Assembly (NCBI RefSeq): GCF_000699445.3
Contig: NC_067197.1
Location: 3,106,152-3,170,151, forward strand
Reading direction: 5' to 3'
DNA from: Schistosoma haematobium
Lineage: Eukaryota; Platyhelminthes; Trematoda; Strigeidida; Schistosomatidae
Length of the DNA: 64,000 bases
Part shown: positions 1 to 10,059 of the stretch, in pieces
Layout of the letters: every line of letters starts with the position of its first letter
Numbering within the stretch: position 1 is the stretch's first letter
Program-made: the position numbers and the translations under genes
Notes under the pieces: model-generated
The model's input: only the letters and a program-made list of their open reading frames with translations
What the model was told of the DNA's origin: nothing
The model's database searches: none

Positions 1-270
1 CCAGCTTCATAGTCAGAGACGTTATCAATAGACTATTCGAACAACGACTGACATCCTATAACACTGAGATGCATTTACAATTAAATGATCACAAGATGGT
101 GATCAATGTCATATGTGCCAAATAGCACGAAACCTAGGCTCATGGTTTTTGTTGACTAGTGGTCACATTGCAACTTGGTCGATAGAATTCGATCTGAACT
201 TACAAGGACCTAACACATATGATATTGATCAACACCCGGTGACCAATCAATTGCAGTACAAAGATAGATG
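1..270. mobile_element. SINE-3 fold-back remnant
   Basis: Bases 1-115 are a decayed reverse-complement piece of the SINE-3 family (its tRNA-like part and upstream leader). From about 116 the sequence switches to the forward 3' part, with the second half of a hammerhead (GTGCCAAATAGCACGAAAC) and then the GATCAACACCCGGTGACC motif in the other direction. The 5' half of the ribozyme core is lost, so it is presumed inactive. Confidence 0.6.
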
Positions 271-390
271 ATCAAACAATGAAGTCTATCTTCGCCGTTT
301 ACAGAAAGTAGTTTATGGCTCATAAGTATTAATCAACGTTTAACAGCATAAAATGTGTGCCTAGTCTATTTAGACAAGGAATTATATCAT

Positions 391-579
391 TGTCAGAATG
401 GGTTTTGTGGAGAGTTTTTAGAAATTTCACAGGTTGAAATCATGAGTCAGTTGAAGCGTGGTGCGGGGTCGTGGATGCGCACTGCTGAGGATTCCCATAC
501 CAGGACGAAACGGCCGTCCAGTTCTTCCAGGTTTTCAATGGTGGTCTAGCTTCAACTGACTCATGATTTCAACCTGTGA
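391..579 (+). mobile_element. SINE-1 fold-back copy with 11-bp TSD
   Basis: A short palindromic SINE-1. The left arm (about 427-459) is the reverse complement of the right arm (549-581), and the hammerhead lies between them (stem I 479-484, CTGAGGA 485-491, GAAAC 507-511). AATTATATCAT occurs at 380-390 and 580-590 and brackets the whole structure as a target-site duplication. One element inserted as a hairpin explains the arrangement. A small open frame across it is incidental. Confidence 0.85.
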
Positions 580-724
580 AATTATATCATTTATTGGTCC
601 CTTAGACACGATTAAACTTGGAAATTATAAAAAATTTAAGCCGTAAGAGCAAAATATTTGAAAACATTTTTTCCTGTCTCTTTTCATTATAAACGAAACG
701 ACAAAAATATGCATTCACAGCTGC

Positions 725-1245
725 CCCCGAATACCCGGGTACGGCGAAGCATAGGGAGAGTCAGCTTCCTATCTTAAAATACTCTCACATGGCCACGCGT
801 ATGAAGCCACTGTCATGGAAGTCCTATTCACTGCATTCTCACAGCATGGGTGTTGTTTACGAAATTGAGACGATGAAAAGCGAATGTCTGGTGCATGAAG
901 TGAGTTGATGGATACAGAGGGTACATCTGGAAGAGTTAGGAAACCCTGATTCCAAATCAATAGTGTACATGAGCTCCATGATCTTTAAGGAACAAACAGT
1001 ATATGAACCTACTGTTGGTCACCGCCTACCATGAAATCGCATCTTCTGACGTTGTTCCACTGTCTTCTGGATCATACCTTTAGGTCGAAGGCTCTGGGTG
1101 TGGCCCCCTAAGAAAACCAGCTGCTTCGGTCTGAGCACCCGCGCAGTATCATAGCCCATACACAAATCAAGTGACTTGTGTGGTGCATATGTATTCGGTG
1201 CCCCTTTCTATCAATAGTTAAGTGTTCAAATAAATAAACACATTA
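725..1245 (+). mobile_element. L3 LINE-type 3' end
   Basis: Matches five other copies in the window (24085, 38930, 51985, 57780, and 63205 on the minus strand). Shared landmarks are ACATGGCCACGCG, GATTCCAAAT, GGTCACCG, GTGTGGCCCCCTAAGAAAA and a terminal TTCAAATAAATAAA. The short 3' terminal repeat and 5' truncation suggest a non-LTR retrotransposon 3' end. No coding domain was recognised, so the clade is not assigned. Confidence 0.65.
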
Positions 1246-1970
1246 GCTGGGAAGCTAACTGTTTACATGCCTCTGACTGAATCAGTCAGTCCATTTATAA
1301 TGTCCATATATATTTATGTATGTATATATCAAAGACTAGATAGTCCAGCTTAGTCTGAAAACAGATCTCTTCAATGTTTGTCTTTATAAGCAACTTTCTC
1401 ATATACATTAGATCATATTCTTTTAAGTAATTTTCATAAATCATCTCTCATCATATTATATACTACTTATTATGATTTCTATTCACATCAACATATTTGA
1501 ACTACATTTTGTTACTATGATACACCAATGAATAAGGATACTATACAATACAATTAACCAATATAAGACATATGAATCAATTCTAGAAAATGAAGATAAT
1601 AATTATGATATAATAAACTAACAACTAATGTATAAAAATGATAAGAAATAGAAAGCGGAACTAAATCTAGACAGCTACTATCGAAACAGTAGGGTTTGTT
1701 TGTTTGTTTGTTTGTTTGTTCCTAATTGAAAAACTATAGACATGCATTTTATACATAAACTAACTATATAAAGAGCTAATACTACTACACTTTACAAGAA
1801 TAAAAACAAAACAAAACAAAAAAGAAAGAAATTAAGCAACAACATGCAATTGCATAATAATGGTAATCATGACTTAATGATGATGATGATGATGATGATG
1901 ATGATACTTTGGTAACACAATGATGTAGATGTATCTATTTGTAGTCATTAATGTTTTGTGTCGATTAGTA
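1246..1970. other. AT-rich spacer, no gene seen
   Basis: AT-rich sequence with a (GTTT)n run near 1692-1720 and a (GAT)n run near 1877-1903. No coding or repeat signature was recognised. Confidence 0.5.
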
Positions 1971-1980
1971 AATTTAAATG

Positions 1981-2170
1981 CCGGCTCAGTGGTCTAGTGG
2001 TTAAGTGCTCGCGTGCGAAACCAGTAGGTCCTGGATTCGAACCTCGCAGGAGACGAGGTCGTGAATGCGCACGACTGAGGAGTAGTCCCACAATAGGACG
2101 AAATGACCGTTCAGTGCTTCGAGGTTTTCCATGGTGGTCTAATATCAACTGACTCACGATCTTAACTATT
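1981..2170 (+). mobile_element. SINE-1 with exact tRNA-like 5' end
   Basis: Begins at CCGGCTCAGTGGTCTAGTGG (pol III A-box region) and has a B-box-like GATTCGAACCTC, then a hammerhead with a 3-nt insertion (CTGAGGAGTAGTCCC), then the family 3' end. The flanks AAATTTAAATG (1970-1980) and AAATTTATATG (2171-2181) look like a slightly diverged TSD. This copy shows the unit can start at the tRNA-like head. Confidence 0.8.
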
Positions 2171-2289
2171 GAAATTTATATGAATTAAGTTTTACATTTA
2201 CAGATATTGAGTCATTGTGGATTGAATAGTTCATAGTAATGTTAGTAAGACTAGTAGTGTTGTAAATGAGAACAGTGGTGGGGATAAGT

Positions 2290-2520
2290 AAATAGATGAC
2301 TTAGTCAACTCTGAGAACCATACAATAAGTAATTCATTTGCAAAATGTCAATCAATTGTCTCACACTTCATTGTTTCTTCATTTTCATACCAATCATTCT
2401 CTTTTTTATCGATCTTCTTAACATTCTGTTTTTAAAAATTTCACTTTCAATTGATGATACATACTACTTATAAATCTATTGACATCAGTAACACACACAA
2501 CAGTAGTAGTCATGGTAGTA
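2290..2520 (-). repeat. R250 interspersed repeat
   Basis: Reverse-complement copy of a repeat of about 250 bp, present at least seven times here (18980, 33935, 35305, 39350, 48000, 62245). Landmarks are ATTTGCAAAATGTCAATCA, a TCTTCTTAAC tract and GACATCAGTA followed by a CA-rich end. No terminal repeats or coding capacity seen. Confidence 0.6.
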
Positions 2521-2814
2521 GTATTAGTATGAAACATTAGCTATATGCTTTAAAATCAATCAGAAGTTACCTTTATACTTCAACTGGATAGGTAAGTTAC
2601 AGTCAGAATTAAATAGTAGATAATAGAACATTAATAGAGGAGATAAATTATGTTCATTGTTATTCTGAATATCTCCGGTTCAAAAAACTATTTATTATTA
2701 AATAAAATAAACCGTTTAGTAGTTTGACATCCAAAAGAGAAATTGTATTAACACCTGAAGATCATTATCTTCAACTGTGTAATTTAGAGAAACACCAAAT
2801 TGTGTCATAAAGCA

Positions 2815-3000
2815 AGCTCTCACTTGGAATGCTCAAGGTCCAAGGAGAGGAGAAAGATCAAACAACATATTACGTCGCGAAATGCAGACGGGTAAACGAG
2901 AGAAGAATGAACAACAATTAGATAGAACTAGAAAAAAAGGCGGAGGACAGAATGGGTTGCAGAGTGCTGGTCGGCGACCTATGCTATATGGCAGCGTAAC
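2815..3000 (+). mobile_element. L1 LINE 3' end (RT C-terminus)
   Basis: Corresponds to the last coding part of the L1 family (motifs equivalent to RRRERSNN..LRREMQTG and AGGACAGAATGGGTTG) and runs into AAGTAAG, the start of its (TAAG)n tail. The tail continues as the abnormal GC-rich tract to the right. Confidence 0.75.
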
Positions 3001-3357
3001 AAGTAAGGCGGCAAGGGGCAAGTGCGGCAAGCAAGCAAGTGGCGCGCGCGCAAGCGCGCGCGCGCAAGGCAAGCGCAAGCAAGCGCGCAGGCGCAGGCGC
3101 GCAAGCGGCGCGCGCGCGCGCGCGCGCAAGGGCAAGTGAGTGCGTGCGCGGCGCGGCGCGCGCGGCGCGAGCGCGCGCTGGCGCGCGCGCGCGCGCGCGG
3201 CAAGCAAGTAAGGCAAGGCAAGGGGCGCGCGCGCGCGCGCGCGTAAGCAAGGCGGGCAAGGGGGCAAGGCAAGTGGTGGGGCAAGCAAGGCAAGCAAGGG
3301 GGCAAGCGGGCAAGCAAGCAAGGCAAGCAAGTGCGGCAAGTGGGCGCGGGGCAGATA
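3001..3357. repeat. GC-rich low-complexity tract on an L1 tail
   Basis: About 350 bp made of GCAAG/CAAG words and long GCGCGC runs, in a genome that is otherwise AT-rich. It starts exactly where the (TAAG)n tail of the neighbouring L1 should be and ends with AGATAAGTG. Long open frames on both strands are Ala/Arg or Cys/Leu-rich artefacts of the repeat. It could be a real tail expansion or an assembly/sequencing artefact. Confidence 0.8.
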
Positions 3358-4230
3358 AGTGTCATAAACCTGAATGTATTCCGTAATGAAAGACGTAAAC
3401 GAATCTAATTTTTCTTTGCAGGTCAACATTCCTCTTGTTATTATATTACAAATAAAAAAGATTAATTGTTTTAAATGTCATCTAAGCTTCAATGACCTAC
3501 AACTAACTGTTAAAAGGTTGATTAGATGTACAATAGTTGTTGTAATTATAAGAGACAATAACAAGCTACATCAAACTGTACATTGTCAAGGTTAATAATT
3601 CACACAAAACACTAAATGACATGGTTAGATGGAAAACAATTAGTCCGTTCTAAGAAGATAAAGATTCATGAAAAAAGAATGAACATGATCTAAAAATATC
3701 AAAGTTTTGATGTATTCGTGCAATATACATATTGCCTTGTCAAGAGATTTTAATGCAACCAGCAAACAAACAAACTAGGAAAGGGTCAACGATAAGACAA
3801 ATTACATAAGGGATAAGTGATAAATGACGATAAAGAGAGAAGAAAGAGAGAGATGGAGGGAGAGGGAGAGACAGATGTAAAATGGTATTAGAAAGTATAG
3901 TACATGATAAGACTATTGTTGATATTCAATATAACAAGGTATAATCTTGTGAAGTGATATATCTCGATGAAAATAATGAATGGTAACTGTTCGGATCAAG
4001 TTATGCGTGTACATTTTGAATAACTAAACTATGCATATTCATATTCCTCTTATTTTAAGCTTCATTTTAATCTATAGACTATGATTATACGATTTAATAT
4101 AATTGATTGATGCCCAGTCTGTGAATTACAGTCTCTTCCAATCACAGACACATTTGGCTGAAACTTGTACAAATGTTATTTCCTATTTTATGGTACAAAG
4201 TGGTCTGTTTGGTTTGTATATAAACCCAGT
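3358..4230. other. No gene seen
   Basis: AT-rich, unique-looking sequence with a GA-rich patch near 3835-3875. No coding frame, splice structure or known repeat recognised. Confidence 0.45.
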
Positions 4231-4234
4231 ATGT

Positions 4235-4340
4235 TGATTTACTTGTATCTTCCCATTGTTATTTATGACTGCAATTGATCAATCTCTTGTTGGCATTTAT
4301 GAATCCTTTAAGGAATGCCTCGGTATTATCTTAACATCTA
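4235..4340 (-). mobile_element. Sm-alpha fragment
   Basis: Reverse complement of the Sm-alpha leader: TTACTTGTATCTTCCCATTG, then GACTGCAATTGATCA and CTCTTGTTGGCAT. The ribozyme part is absent. Confidence 0.65.
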
Positions 4341-4526
4341 GTTAAAAAAACTGATGAAATATAAAAAGTGATTAAATTTTTCCACATATTAGAATGAATT
4401 CAACACTATTCAGTCTAACCGGACAATAATGTGCTTATTAACCGATTTTCTTAGATTATTATAGATTTAATAGGAAATTGTAGATTCATACTGGTGGCAA
4501 GTTACAAAATTCTAATAAAACATCTA

Positions 4527-5050
4527 GTTGACGAGTCCTGAATTCCCCACTGATGTCCACAATTCATCGTTGTTTATAATGCTTGTAAATCAAAACAATA
4601 TTGAGGCAATACGCACAATATGCTAATAAGAGACTGATCAATTGCAGTCCTAGACATTTATGGTGAGATTCAAGTAAATAATACCAAGTGAGTTTAAACT
4701 TCATCCCATTGCACAAGCAAGTGGCTATCAGAACTCAGTAGCTAAGAAGAGAACTTTATAGCGTTTGAAACGAATTGTACTGGGTTCGAGTCTCCAAGTG
4801 AACATTAACTCCAAGATTCAACTGCATCCAGCTGACGAGTCCCAGACAGGACGAAACGCGCCTCCTGGATTCCTCACTGCTATCCACAATTCATCGTTGT
4901 TTATAATGCTTGTAAATCAAAACAATATCGAGGCAATACGCACAGTATGCATATATGCTAATAAGAGACTGATCAATTACAGTCCTAAACATCAATGGAA
5001 AGATTCAAGCCAAACAATACCAAGTGAATTTATCTTTCAAAAGATATTGG
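4527..5050 (+). mobile_element. Sm-alpha head-to-tail dimer
   Basis: Two Sm-alpha units in tandem; AATTCATCGTTGTTTATAAT recurs at 4561 and 4888, a period of about 327 bp. The first unit keeps only GACGAGTCC..GAATTCC (ribozyme middle deleted). The second carries a good hammerhead and a pol III B-box-like GGGTTCGAGTC near 4783. Multimers are what a hammerhead-processed satellite or SINE would give. Confidence 0.85.
4826..4870 (+). ncRNA. Hammerhead ribozyme (Sm-alpha)
   Basis: ATCCAG (4826-4831) pairs with CTGGAT (4865-4870) as stem I. Core CTGACGAG is 4832-4839, stem II GTCC/GGAC follows, GAAAC is 4853-4857, stem III is CGC/GCC-like, and the cleavage triplet is CTC (4862-4864). All invariant core positions are present; position 7 is C, which hammerheads tolerate. 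This is the classical schistosome Sm-alpha ribozyme; activity is inferred. Confidence 0.85.
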
Positions 5051-5444
5051 AATATTGATGAATGGGATTATGTTTATTTAGACATTCAACTGGTTTCCGT
5101 TTTAATTTTAACTTAGAATTAGGAAAAAAAATTGAGGAATTTTTTCTCTCATTAAGGACTGATATTGATTGAAAAATCGTTACCAACTAGATAAAAGTAG
5201 ATAGCTAGTTTCCTGTTATTTGAAATGCTTCGACAGTGTTACTGATATGACATTATAGATACAAAAAAGTCTTACGATTAGTTCGAAATTGGATGGTTTG
5301 TGCTCCTGATTTAAGTTAACTTGTGATTTCGCTCAACCATTATCAAAAGCATAGTTACTTACGTACATTATATGTGATTATGTGTCAGTTCTACAAAAAA
5401 ACTATTCCGTTTGAATTCATTTTGTATGAGTTGTTTGAATCTAC

Positions 5445-5700
5445 TCATTGTTGTTTATGACTACAATCGATCAGTCTCTTATTGGCATATATGCACCCGG
5501 TGAGGATTGCCTTGATATTTCCATTTAATGTAGAGATAGATGGTGGTTAGTAGTAAAATCCAGGACAAGCGTTTTGTCCTGCTTAGGACTCGTCACCTGG
5601 ATACACATTCACCTCAGTACCGTTCACTTCAAACGTCATCACGTTATCCACTTAGCTATTGATTCAGATATGCACTAGCTTGATCAATAAGGTGAAGTTT
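5445..5700 (-). mobile_element. Sm-alpha copy, ribozyme damaged
   Basis: Reverse complement of Sm-alpha with leader (5445-5510) and ribozyme region (about 5555-5605). In ribozyme sense the core reads GTGACGAG and AAAAC instead of CTGACGAG and GAAAC, so it should not cleave. A short forward Sm-alpha piece follows at 5725-5760. Confidence 0.75.
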
Positions 5701-5764
5701 TTATTCATTTAGCTACAATACGAAAATGAATTAAAACTTCATCCCACTGCACAAGCTAGTGGTT

Positions 5765-6292
5765 ACTTACTTAAGCCTGTTACCCCCAATGGAGCATAGG
5801 CCGCCGTTGACCATTCTCCAACTAGGTCTGTCCTAGGCTTTCTTTTCTAGTTCTATACAATTGTTGTTCATTCTTCTCATGTCTATCTGTCTCCACTTCT
5901 CCTTTGGCCTTGAGGATTCCAAGTGAAGGCTTGTCTTGTGATACAGTTGGGTGATTTCCTTAATGTGTGTCCTATCTACTTCCAACGCTTCTTCCTGATT
6001 TCTTCCTCCACTGGAATCTCGTTTGTTTTCTCCCATAGTAGGTTGTTGCTGATGGCCAACGGATCCGAAGTATTTTGCGTAAACAGCTAATGATAAACAC
6101 TTGTTTCTTTTGGATGATAGCTTTCATAGTTCTCCAATTTTTCGCCCCATACAATAGAACTGTTTTGACACTTGTATTGAAAATTCTGACCTTGGTGTTG
6201 GTTGGTAGTTGTTTTGAGTTCCAGATGTTCTTCATTTGTAAATATACTTCTCTTGCTTTGCCGATCCGTGCCTTCACATTTGCATCACATCC
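5765..6292 (-). pseudogene. L1 LINE RT C-terminal remnant
   Basis: Minus-strand remnant of the C-terminal part of a non-LTR reverse-transcriptase polyprotein. Readable pieces include ARIGKAREVYLQMKNIWN, VKTVLLYGAKNWRT and INSCL-type segments, with frame breaks, followed toward 5765 by the family 3' end (GTAACAGGC in sense). It matches the copies at 13845, 25490, 26535 and 32362. Confidence 0.8.
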
Positions 6293-6440
6293 ACAAGCTA
6301 ACGGTTACCTGGAGTTAATAGCTAAACGGATAACGTGATAGAATTCCAAACAAACGGGACTGGATTTGATTTCCAAAGTGACATGTCCATCTGACAAATC
6401 TCAAATAGGATGAAACGCTCGTTCTGGATTCCACTATTAG
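6288..6440 (+). mobile_element. Sm-alpha fragment with decayed hammerhead
   Basis: Joined directly to the L1 remnant. Carries GGATAACGTGAT, then a ribozyme region with CTGACAAA in place of CTGACGAG, GATGAAAC and TTCTGGATTCC. Core mutations make cleavage unlikely. Confidence 0.7.
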
Positions 6441-6689
6441 CCATATTTTGCTTATATTTTATTTGTATTTTTATCATGTATTATCATATTATGAATTAGA
6501 AAATAATAGTCCTAATGTCACAACTATACTCTCTTCAAAACGATTTCATCTTACCTTTGTTAAAGCACCTCAACTGATTGGATTAATCACAGTATAGTGA
6601 ACAAAAACAACAACAACAACAATAATAATACAGTCAATGAAAATAATCAAAGTAATACGAAATAATCATCCATTAAAGCATTATTTATC

Positions 6690-6812
6690 AACAACTGGAA
6701 AAAGCTGGGAAAGAATTGCCCATGTCAGGGTTGGATAGAGTGCTGGTGGTCGAACTATGTAACTCCACGAGGAGTAACAGGCGTAAGTAAATCAGTAAGT
6801 AAGTAAATATCA
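6690..6812 (+). mobile_element. L1 LINE 3' terminus
   Basis: Contains AACAACTGGAAA, a TTGGATAGAGTGCTGGTGG segment and GAGTAACAGGCGTAAGTAA with a short (TAAG)n tail; strongly 5' truncated. Confidence 0.75.
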
Positions 6813-7002
6813 ATGTACTGATAGTATGTAATCTATCTCTAGACAAACAACGTGCTACTAACACTCAACTAAGGTAAAAACTAACTGTTTCTTTTCCCTT
6901 GAATAAACTATTCGTATATAAATAAATACACTAATGAAACTCATATTAGTAAAATGATAAAAATGTGGAAGAAAAAGAAAAAGGAAAGTGAACAATAGTA
7001 CA

Positions 7003-7760
7003 ATCAGTCAGTCAGTTACAAGGTAGGACTAGCCACATATATGCATCGATCCAAGTTGCCATACGTCATCAAGACAACAAAATGAACACCGATTTCATAC
7101 AAGTAGTTAATTCAGTGGTGGCATATAAGGATATATTACAGAAAGAAAGAATTAGTTCGCAGAAACAAAGATATGAAGCTATTTTAATCTCATAGTTTAA
7201 GAGAAGACAGAGAGTGTATACACAGATACCATTGTGATCGATCCTGAGCCATGTCACCTAGAGTCTCCAACCGTTATTGCTATCTTGATGTAGTGGTCAG
7301 GCTTGCCTATCGTGATGAACTATTCGAGCTATACTAGCTGAAACAGTCGTTCCTGAAGGTACTACATGTCAGGTCGGTTGAAGAGCAGTAAGACTAAAAG
7401 CAACAAACCCAAGGTCCGAAGGTGAAGTCATACTGCTGAATGTACAGAGATGTGACAGCTTTTTCCTTCAGTCAACCAGTATAACAGCGATGCTGACTTC
7501 CCACAAGGAAGGGTGGGTTTAGAAAAGGCCGACCCTAAAAATACATACTTAGCCTTATCCCACGGATACCCGTCTCCGGCAGTATGGTTTCAACAAGTAC
7601 GTAGCTAACACGAAAATTACTCAAGAAAAAGCCGTGTGCAACCGACCTCAAGTAGATGTCTGTTGAACAGTACGATCACGCTCTCAGATCACTAAGACCA
7701 CATCCAATACAATTTACTTTTCAGGTACCTGAAGAAGAACCCTTCCACATTGTGAGCAAC
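7003..7760. mobile_element. Composite: L2 3' end plus a second module
   Basis: 7003-7262 is the reverse complement of the L2 3' end (CAGTCAGTTACAAGGTAGGAC ... AGAGTCTCCAA). It joins a forward module at about 7263-7760 starting CCGTTATTGCTATCTTGATG, including ACATCCAATACAATTTAC. The same two modules in the same order and orientation occur at 21485-22335. The second module might be an inverted upstream segment of the same LINE; no domain was recognised. Confidence 0.6.
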
Positions 7761-8266
7761 CGGAAAGTGATAACCACGCTCATACTTCCAACAGCACTAA
7801 AGACCACTATATTCATAATCAACCTCCCTATTCAATCCTCATTATTCCTCGTACAATAAACAACCAAAACAAAGAAAGAAAAAAGGAAAAGAGAAAAAAA
7901 CAGCAAGAAAAATGCGATTGAAACTAAGACAATTTACTTATAATGATGACTAGAATCTATATATCAAAAAGAAATAATTACAAACAAACAGACAGATAAA
8001 CAAATAGAAGACAAATATACTCTACTTTCAATATCACATATACAAATATACAAACATAAATGTACAAATACAGATACAGATATAGATATAGATATATATT
8101 GAGGAGTTGTGAACTACTCAGCGAAAAAAACGATGAAGCTTCCTTCCAACTAATTATATCAACTACAGTATACTAATTGTGAAGCAAAATATATAGAATA
8201 GTTTTTGTTATTGGGTTTCTATCTTAGAAACAATAATGATTGATTTGTTTTGTTTTGTCTAATAAC
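7761..8266. other. AT-rich; possible 3' UTR of the Musashi gene
   Basis: AT-rich with A-rich runs and (AGATAT)n. If 8267-8318 is the last coding exon, the minus-strand 3' UTR would lie here. No clear polyadenylation signal could be fixed. Confidence 0.35.
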
Positions 8267-8318
8267 CTACCTGACTAATGGAGTATTTGTTGAATGATGT
8301 ATAATACAATTGAAGGAA
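8267..8318 (-). CDS. msi: Musashi-type protein, candidate last exon
   Basis: Acceptor TTTCTTCAG precedes the exon and its phase fits exon 9169-9320, whose terminal CG completes with T to Arg. Reading on gives SFNCIIHHSTNTPLVR and then a TAG stop at 8269-8267. Alternatively AG|GTAGGT at 8271/8270 is a donor, which would make this a 48-nt internal exon in the same phase. Support is the splice signals and frame only; the residues are not a conserved domain. Confidence 0.5.
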
Positions 8319-8504
8319 CTGAAGAAATTGATAAAATGAAAATAGTCAATTGATTTCTATGACACAAATATTCTCAATCTTAAATAAATATATATATATA
8401 TATTTCATAGTTGAATTCATCAGTCGATTAAAGCTAGATCATCATTGAAAACCTAAAAGCACTGGACAATCATTTCGTCTTGGGATGATACTTCTTAACA
8501 GTTA

Positions 8505-9065
8505 CAATTGATTGATCATTGGGTGGTGGTAATCAATGTCATATGTGTCAAGTCCTTCTTAGTGCAAATTGAATGCTATCAATGTGGCCACTAGTCTCGA
8601 CTAAAGTCGACACTGAGTACACTATATTGAGATAAGATGGTGGTTGGAGGTAATCAACAGGAAACCCTGGACCCGAGTTTCGTGCTACTTGGCAATGGGC
8701 ACCTGTAATCTTAAGAGAAATGATACCTACTGACGGGTTTGATCCTGTGTCATCCAGCTTCACAGTCAGAGACGTTACCACTGAGCTATCCGGCCTGCGA
8801 CCGACCTCCTGTAGGACTAATCAATGTCATGTGTGTCAAGTCCTTCTTAGTGCACATCGAATGCTATCAACTGTGAAGCTAGGTGACACGGGATCGAGTC
8901 CGTCAGGGAGTACCGATTCCCTCAAGATTACAGGTACACCATGCTGACGAGTGCCAAGTAGCACGAAACTCGGGTCCAAGGTTTCCTGTTAACTACCTCT
9001 AACCACCATCTTCTCAATAGTGCATATCCATCATCTCGTCCACGGGATTCAAACCAAGGACCTAT
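8505..9065. mobile_element. SINE-3 fold-back pair
   Basis: A reverse-complement SINE-3 (about 8505-8818) is followed by a forward SINE-3 (about 8820-9000). The tRNA-like part in sense reads AGCTCAGTGGTAACGTCTC and GGATCGA(G)TCC. Ribozyme regions are outermost and leaders face inward. The minus-side ribozyme has lost CTGACGAG; the plus-side one is intact. Confidence 0.75.
8938..8982 (+). ncRNA. Hammerhead ribozyme (SINE-3)
   Basis: Stem I ACCATG (8938-8943) with CAAGGT (8977-8982), one mismatch. Core CTGACGAG 8944-8951; stem II GTGC/GCAC closed by CAAGTA; GAAAC 8965-8969; stem III ACTC/GGGT; cleavage triplet GTC 8974-8976. The core is complete and stem sequences differ from Sm-alpha, so this is a separate ribozyme family. 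Activity is inferred. Confidence 0.8.
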
Positions 9066-9168
9066 CGGTTTCGACTTATGAATTCAACTATTAAATCACT
9101 ACAATGAAATTTTGTGCTTTTTTCATGTTTTAAAAGAAAAAATTATGTTTATTCTGTTGTTTACCTAC

Positions 9169-9320
9169 CGTGGAATTTTCGCTGGAAGTAACCACATTGT
9201 TGGTGATGTATCTGTTAAATGAATTGGTGTTGTTGTTACATCATTTGGTTGTATATTAGGGATTTTTTGATTGGGATTAAAATTTAATAAATTAGAAGGT
9301 GAATGAATTTGTCCTAAAGC
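9169..9320 (-). CDS. msi: Musashi-type protein, C-terminal tail exon
   Basis: 152-nt minus-strand exon between acceptor TCATTTTAG and donor GTAGGT. It reads ALGQIHSPSNLLNF ... LLPAKIP and leaves CG for the next codon. It enters in phase 0, exactly what exon 11639-12096 leaves. Low-complexity Asn/Pro/Thr-rich tail with no domain of its own; placement rests on phase and splice sites. Confidence 0.7.
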
Positions 9321-9408
9321 CTAAAATGATCAAAAACATAAAACAGGTAAATATATATAAGTAAAGACAATACAATAGTTTAATAATCGTATATATATAT
9401 ATATATCA

Positions 9409-9682
9409 TCAGTTTAGAGGTTGTGGAGATTGTTAAGTTTTTGATTAAGATCATGAACCGATTGATGTTAGACCACCGTTGAATACCCGGAAGCACTGGA
9501 CAGCCGTTTCGTCCTATTGTGGGACGCTCGCGCGAGAGACTGAAGGCCCTGGGTTTGAATCCCGCAAGCGGGATCGTGGATGCGCACTGATGAGGAGTCC
9601 CACAACAGGACAAAACGGTCGTCCAATGCATCCAGGTTTTCAATGATGGTCTAACACCAATCGGCTCATGATCTCAATCAAA
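9409..9682 (+). mobile_element. SINE-1 fold-back copy with TSD
   Basis: A reverse-complement 3' arm (about 9418-9520) breaks inside the ribozyme and jumps to a forward body from the tRNA anticodon side (about 9522) with B box GGTTTGAATCC. The forward ribozyme has ATGAGGAG and AAAAC, so it is damaged. ATATATATATCAT flanks both sides as a TSD of about 13 bp, though it is low complexity. Confidence 0.75.
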
Positions 9683-9743
9683 AATATATATATCATATTA
9701 CTGAAGAGATAGTCTGTCAGAAAGAAAGTCGGACAGATTTTCA

Positions 9744-10021
9744 GGTGAGATTATAATTTATGGGCGACATTTGAGCGACGCTAAGTCACCTTGGGACTGT
9801 TTAACCACATACTAGGGTTAAATGAGGGTTATAAAACAGTTTGAAGAATAATGATTATAATATATCGTTGATGGTTAAGGTTAGGAATTAGATTTACGAT
9901 TTTTCATCATCAACTATAATGCCAGGATTGTATTTAACCAAATGGTTGAATGAATTTCGCGCCGAAATCTAAGACCTTTTATCTTAAATCTGATTGGTTC
10001 ATCCATAAATTATAATCTCCC
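9744..10021. mobile_element. MITE copy 1
   Basis: Non-coding element of about 278 bp with terminal inverted repeats (GGTGAGATTATAATTTATGG left; CCATAAATTATAATCTCCC right). Flanks AGATTTTC and TGATTATC are a plausible decayed 8-bp TSD. Same family as 31954-32229 and 49873-50134. Confidence 0.75.
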
Positions 10022-10059
10022 TGATTATCCTTTACAGACGAAGCAATCAGAAATAAAAT

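Noticed and set aside
1981..2060. Functional tRNA gene
   Set aside because: A and B boxes are present but the cloverleaf is not maintained, there is no proper acceptor stem, and the same sequence recurs with the hammerhead body more than 30 times, so it is a SINE head.
2833..3429. Long open frames on both strands (up to 198 codons)
   Set aside because: They lie across the GCAAG/GCGC low-complexity tract; Ala/Arg or Leu/Cys repeats in all frames are a by-product of the repeat.
9578..9632. Active hammerhead because it contains CTGATGAG
   Set aside because: Aligned to the family, this CTGATGAG comes from a C-to-A change in the true core (CTGAGGAG became ATGAGGAG), and GAAAC is AAAAC.
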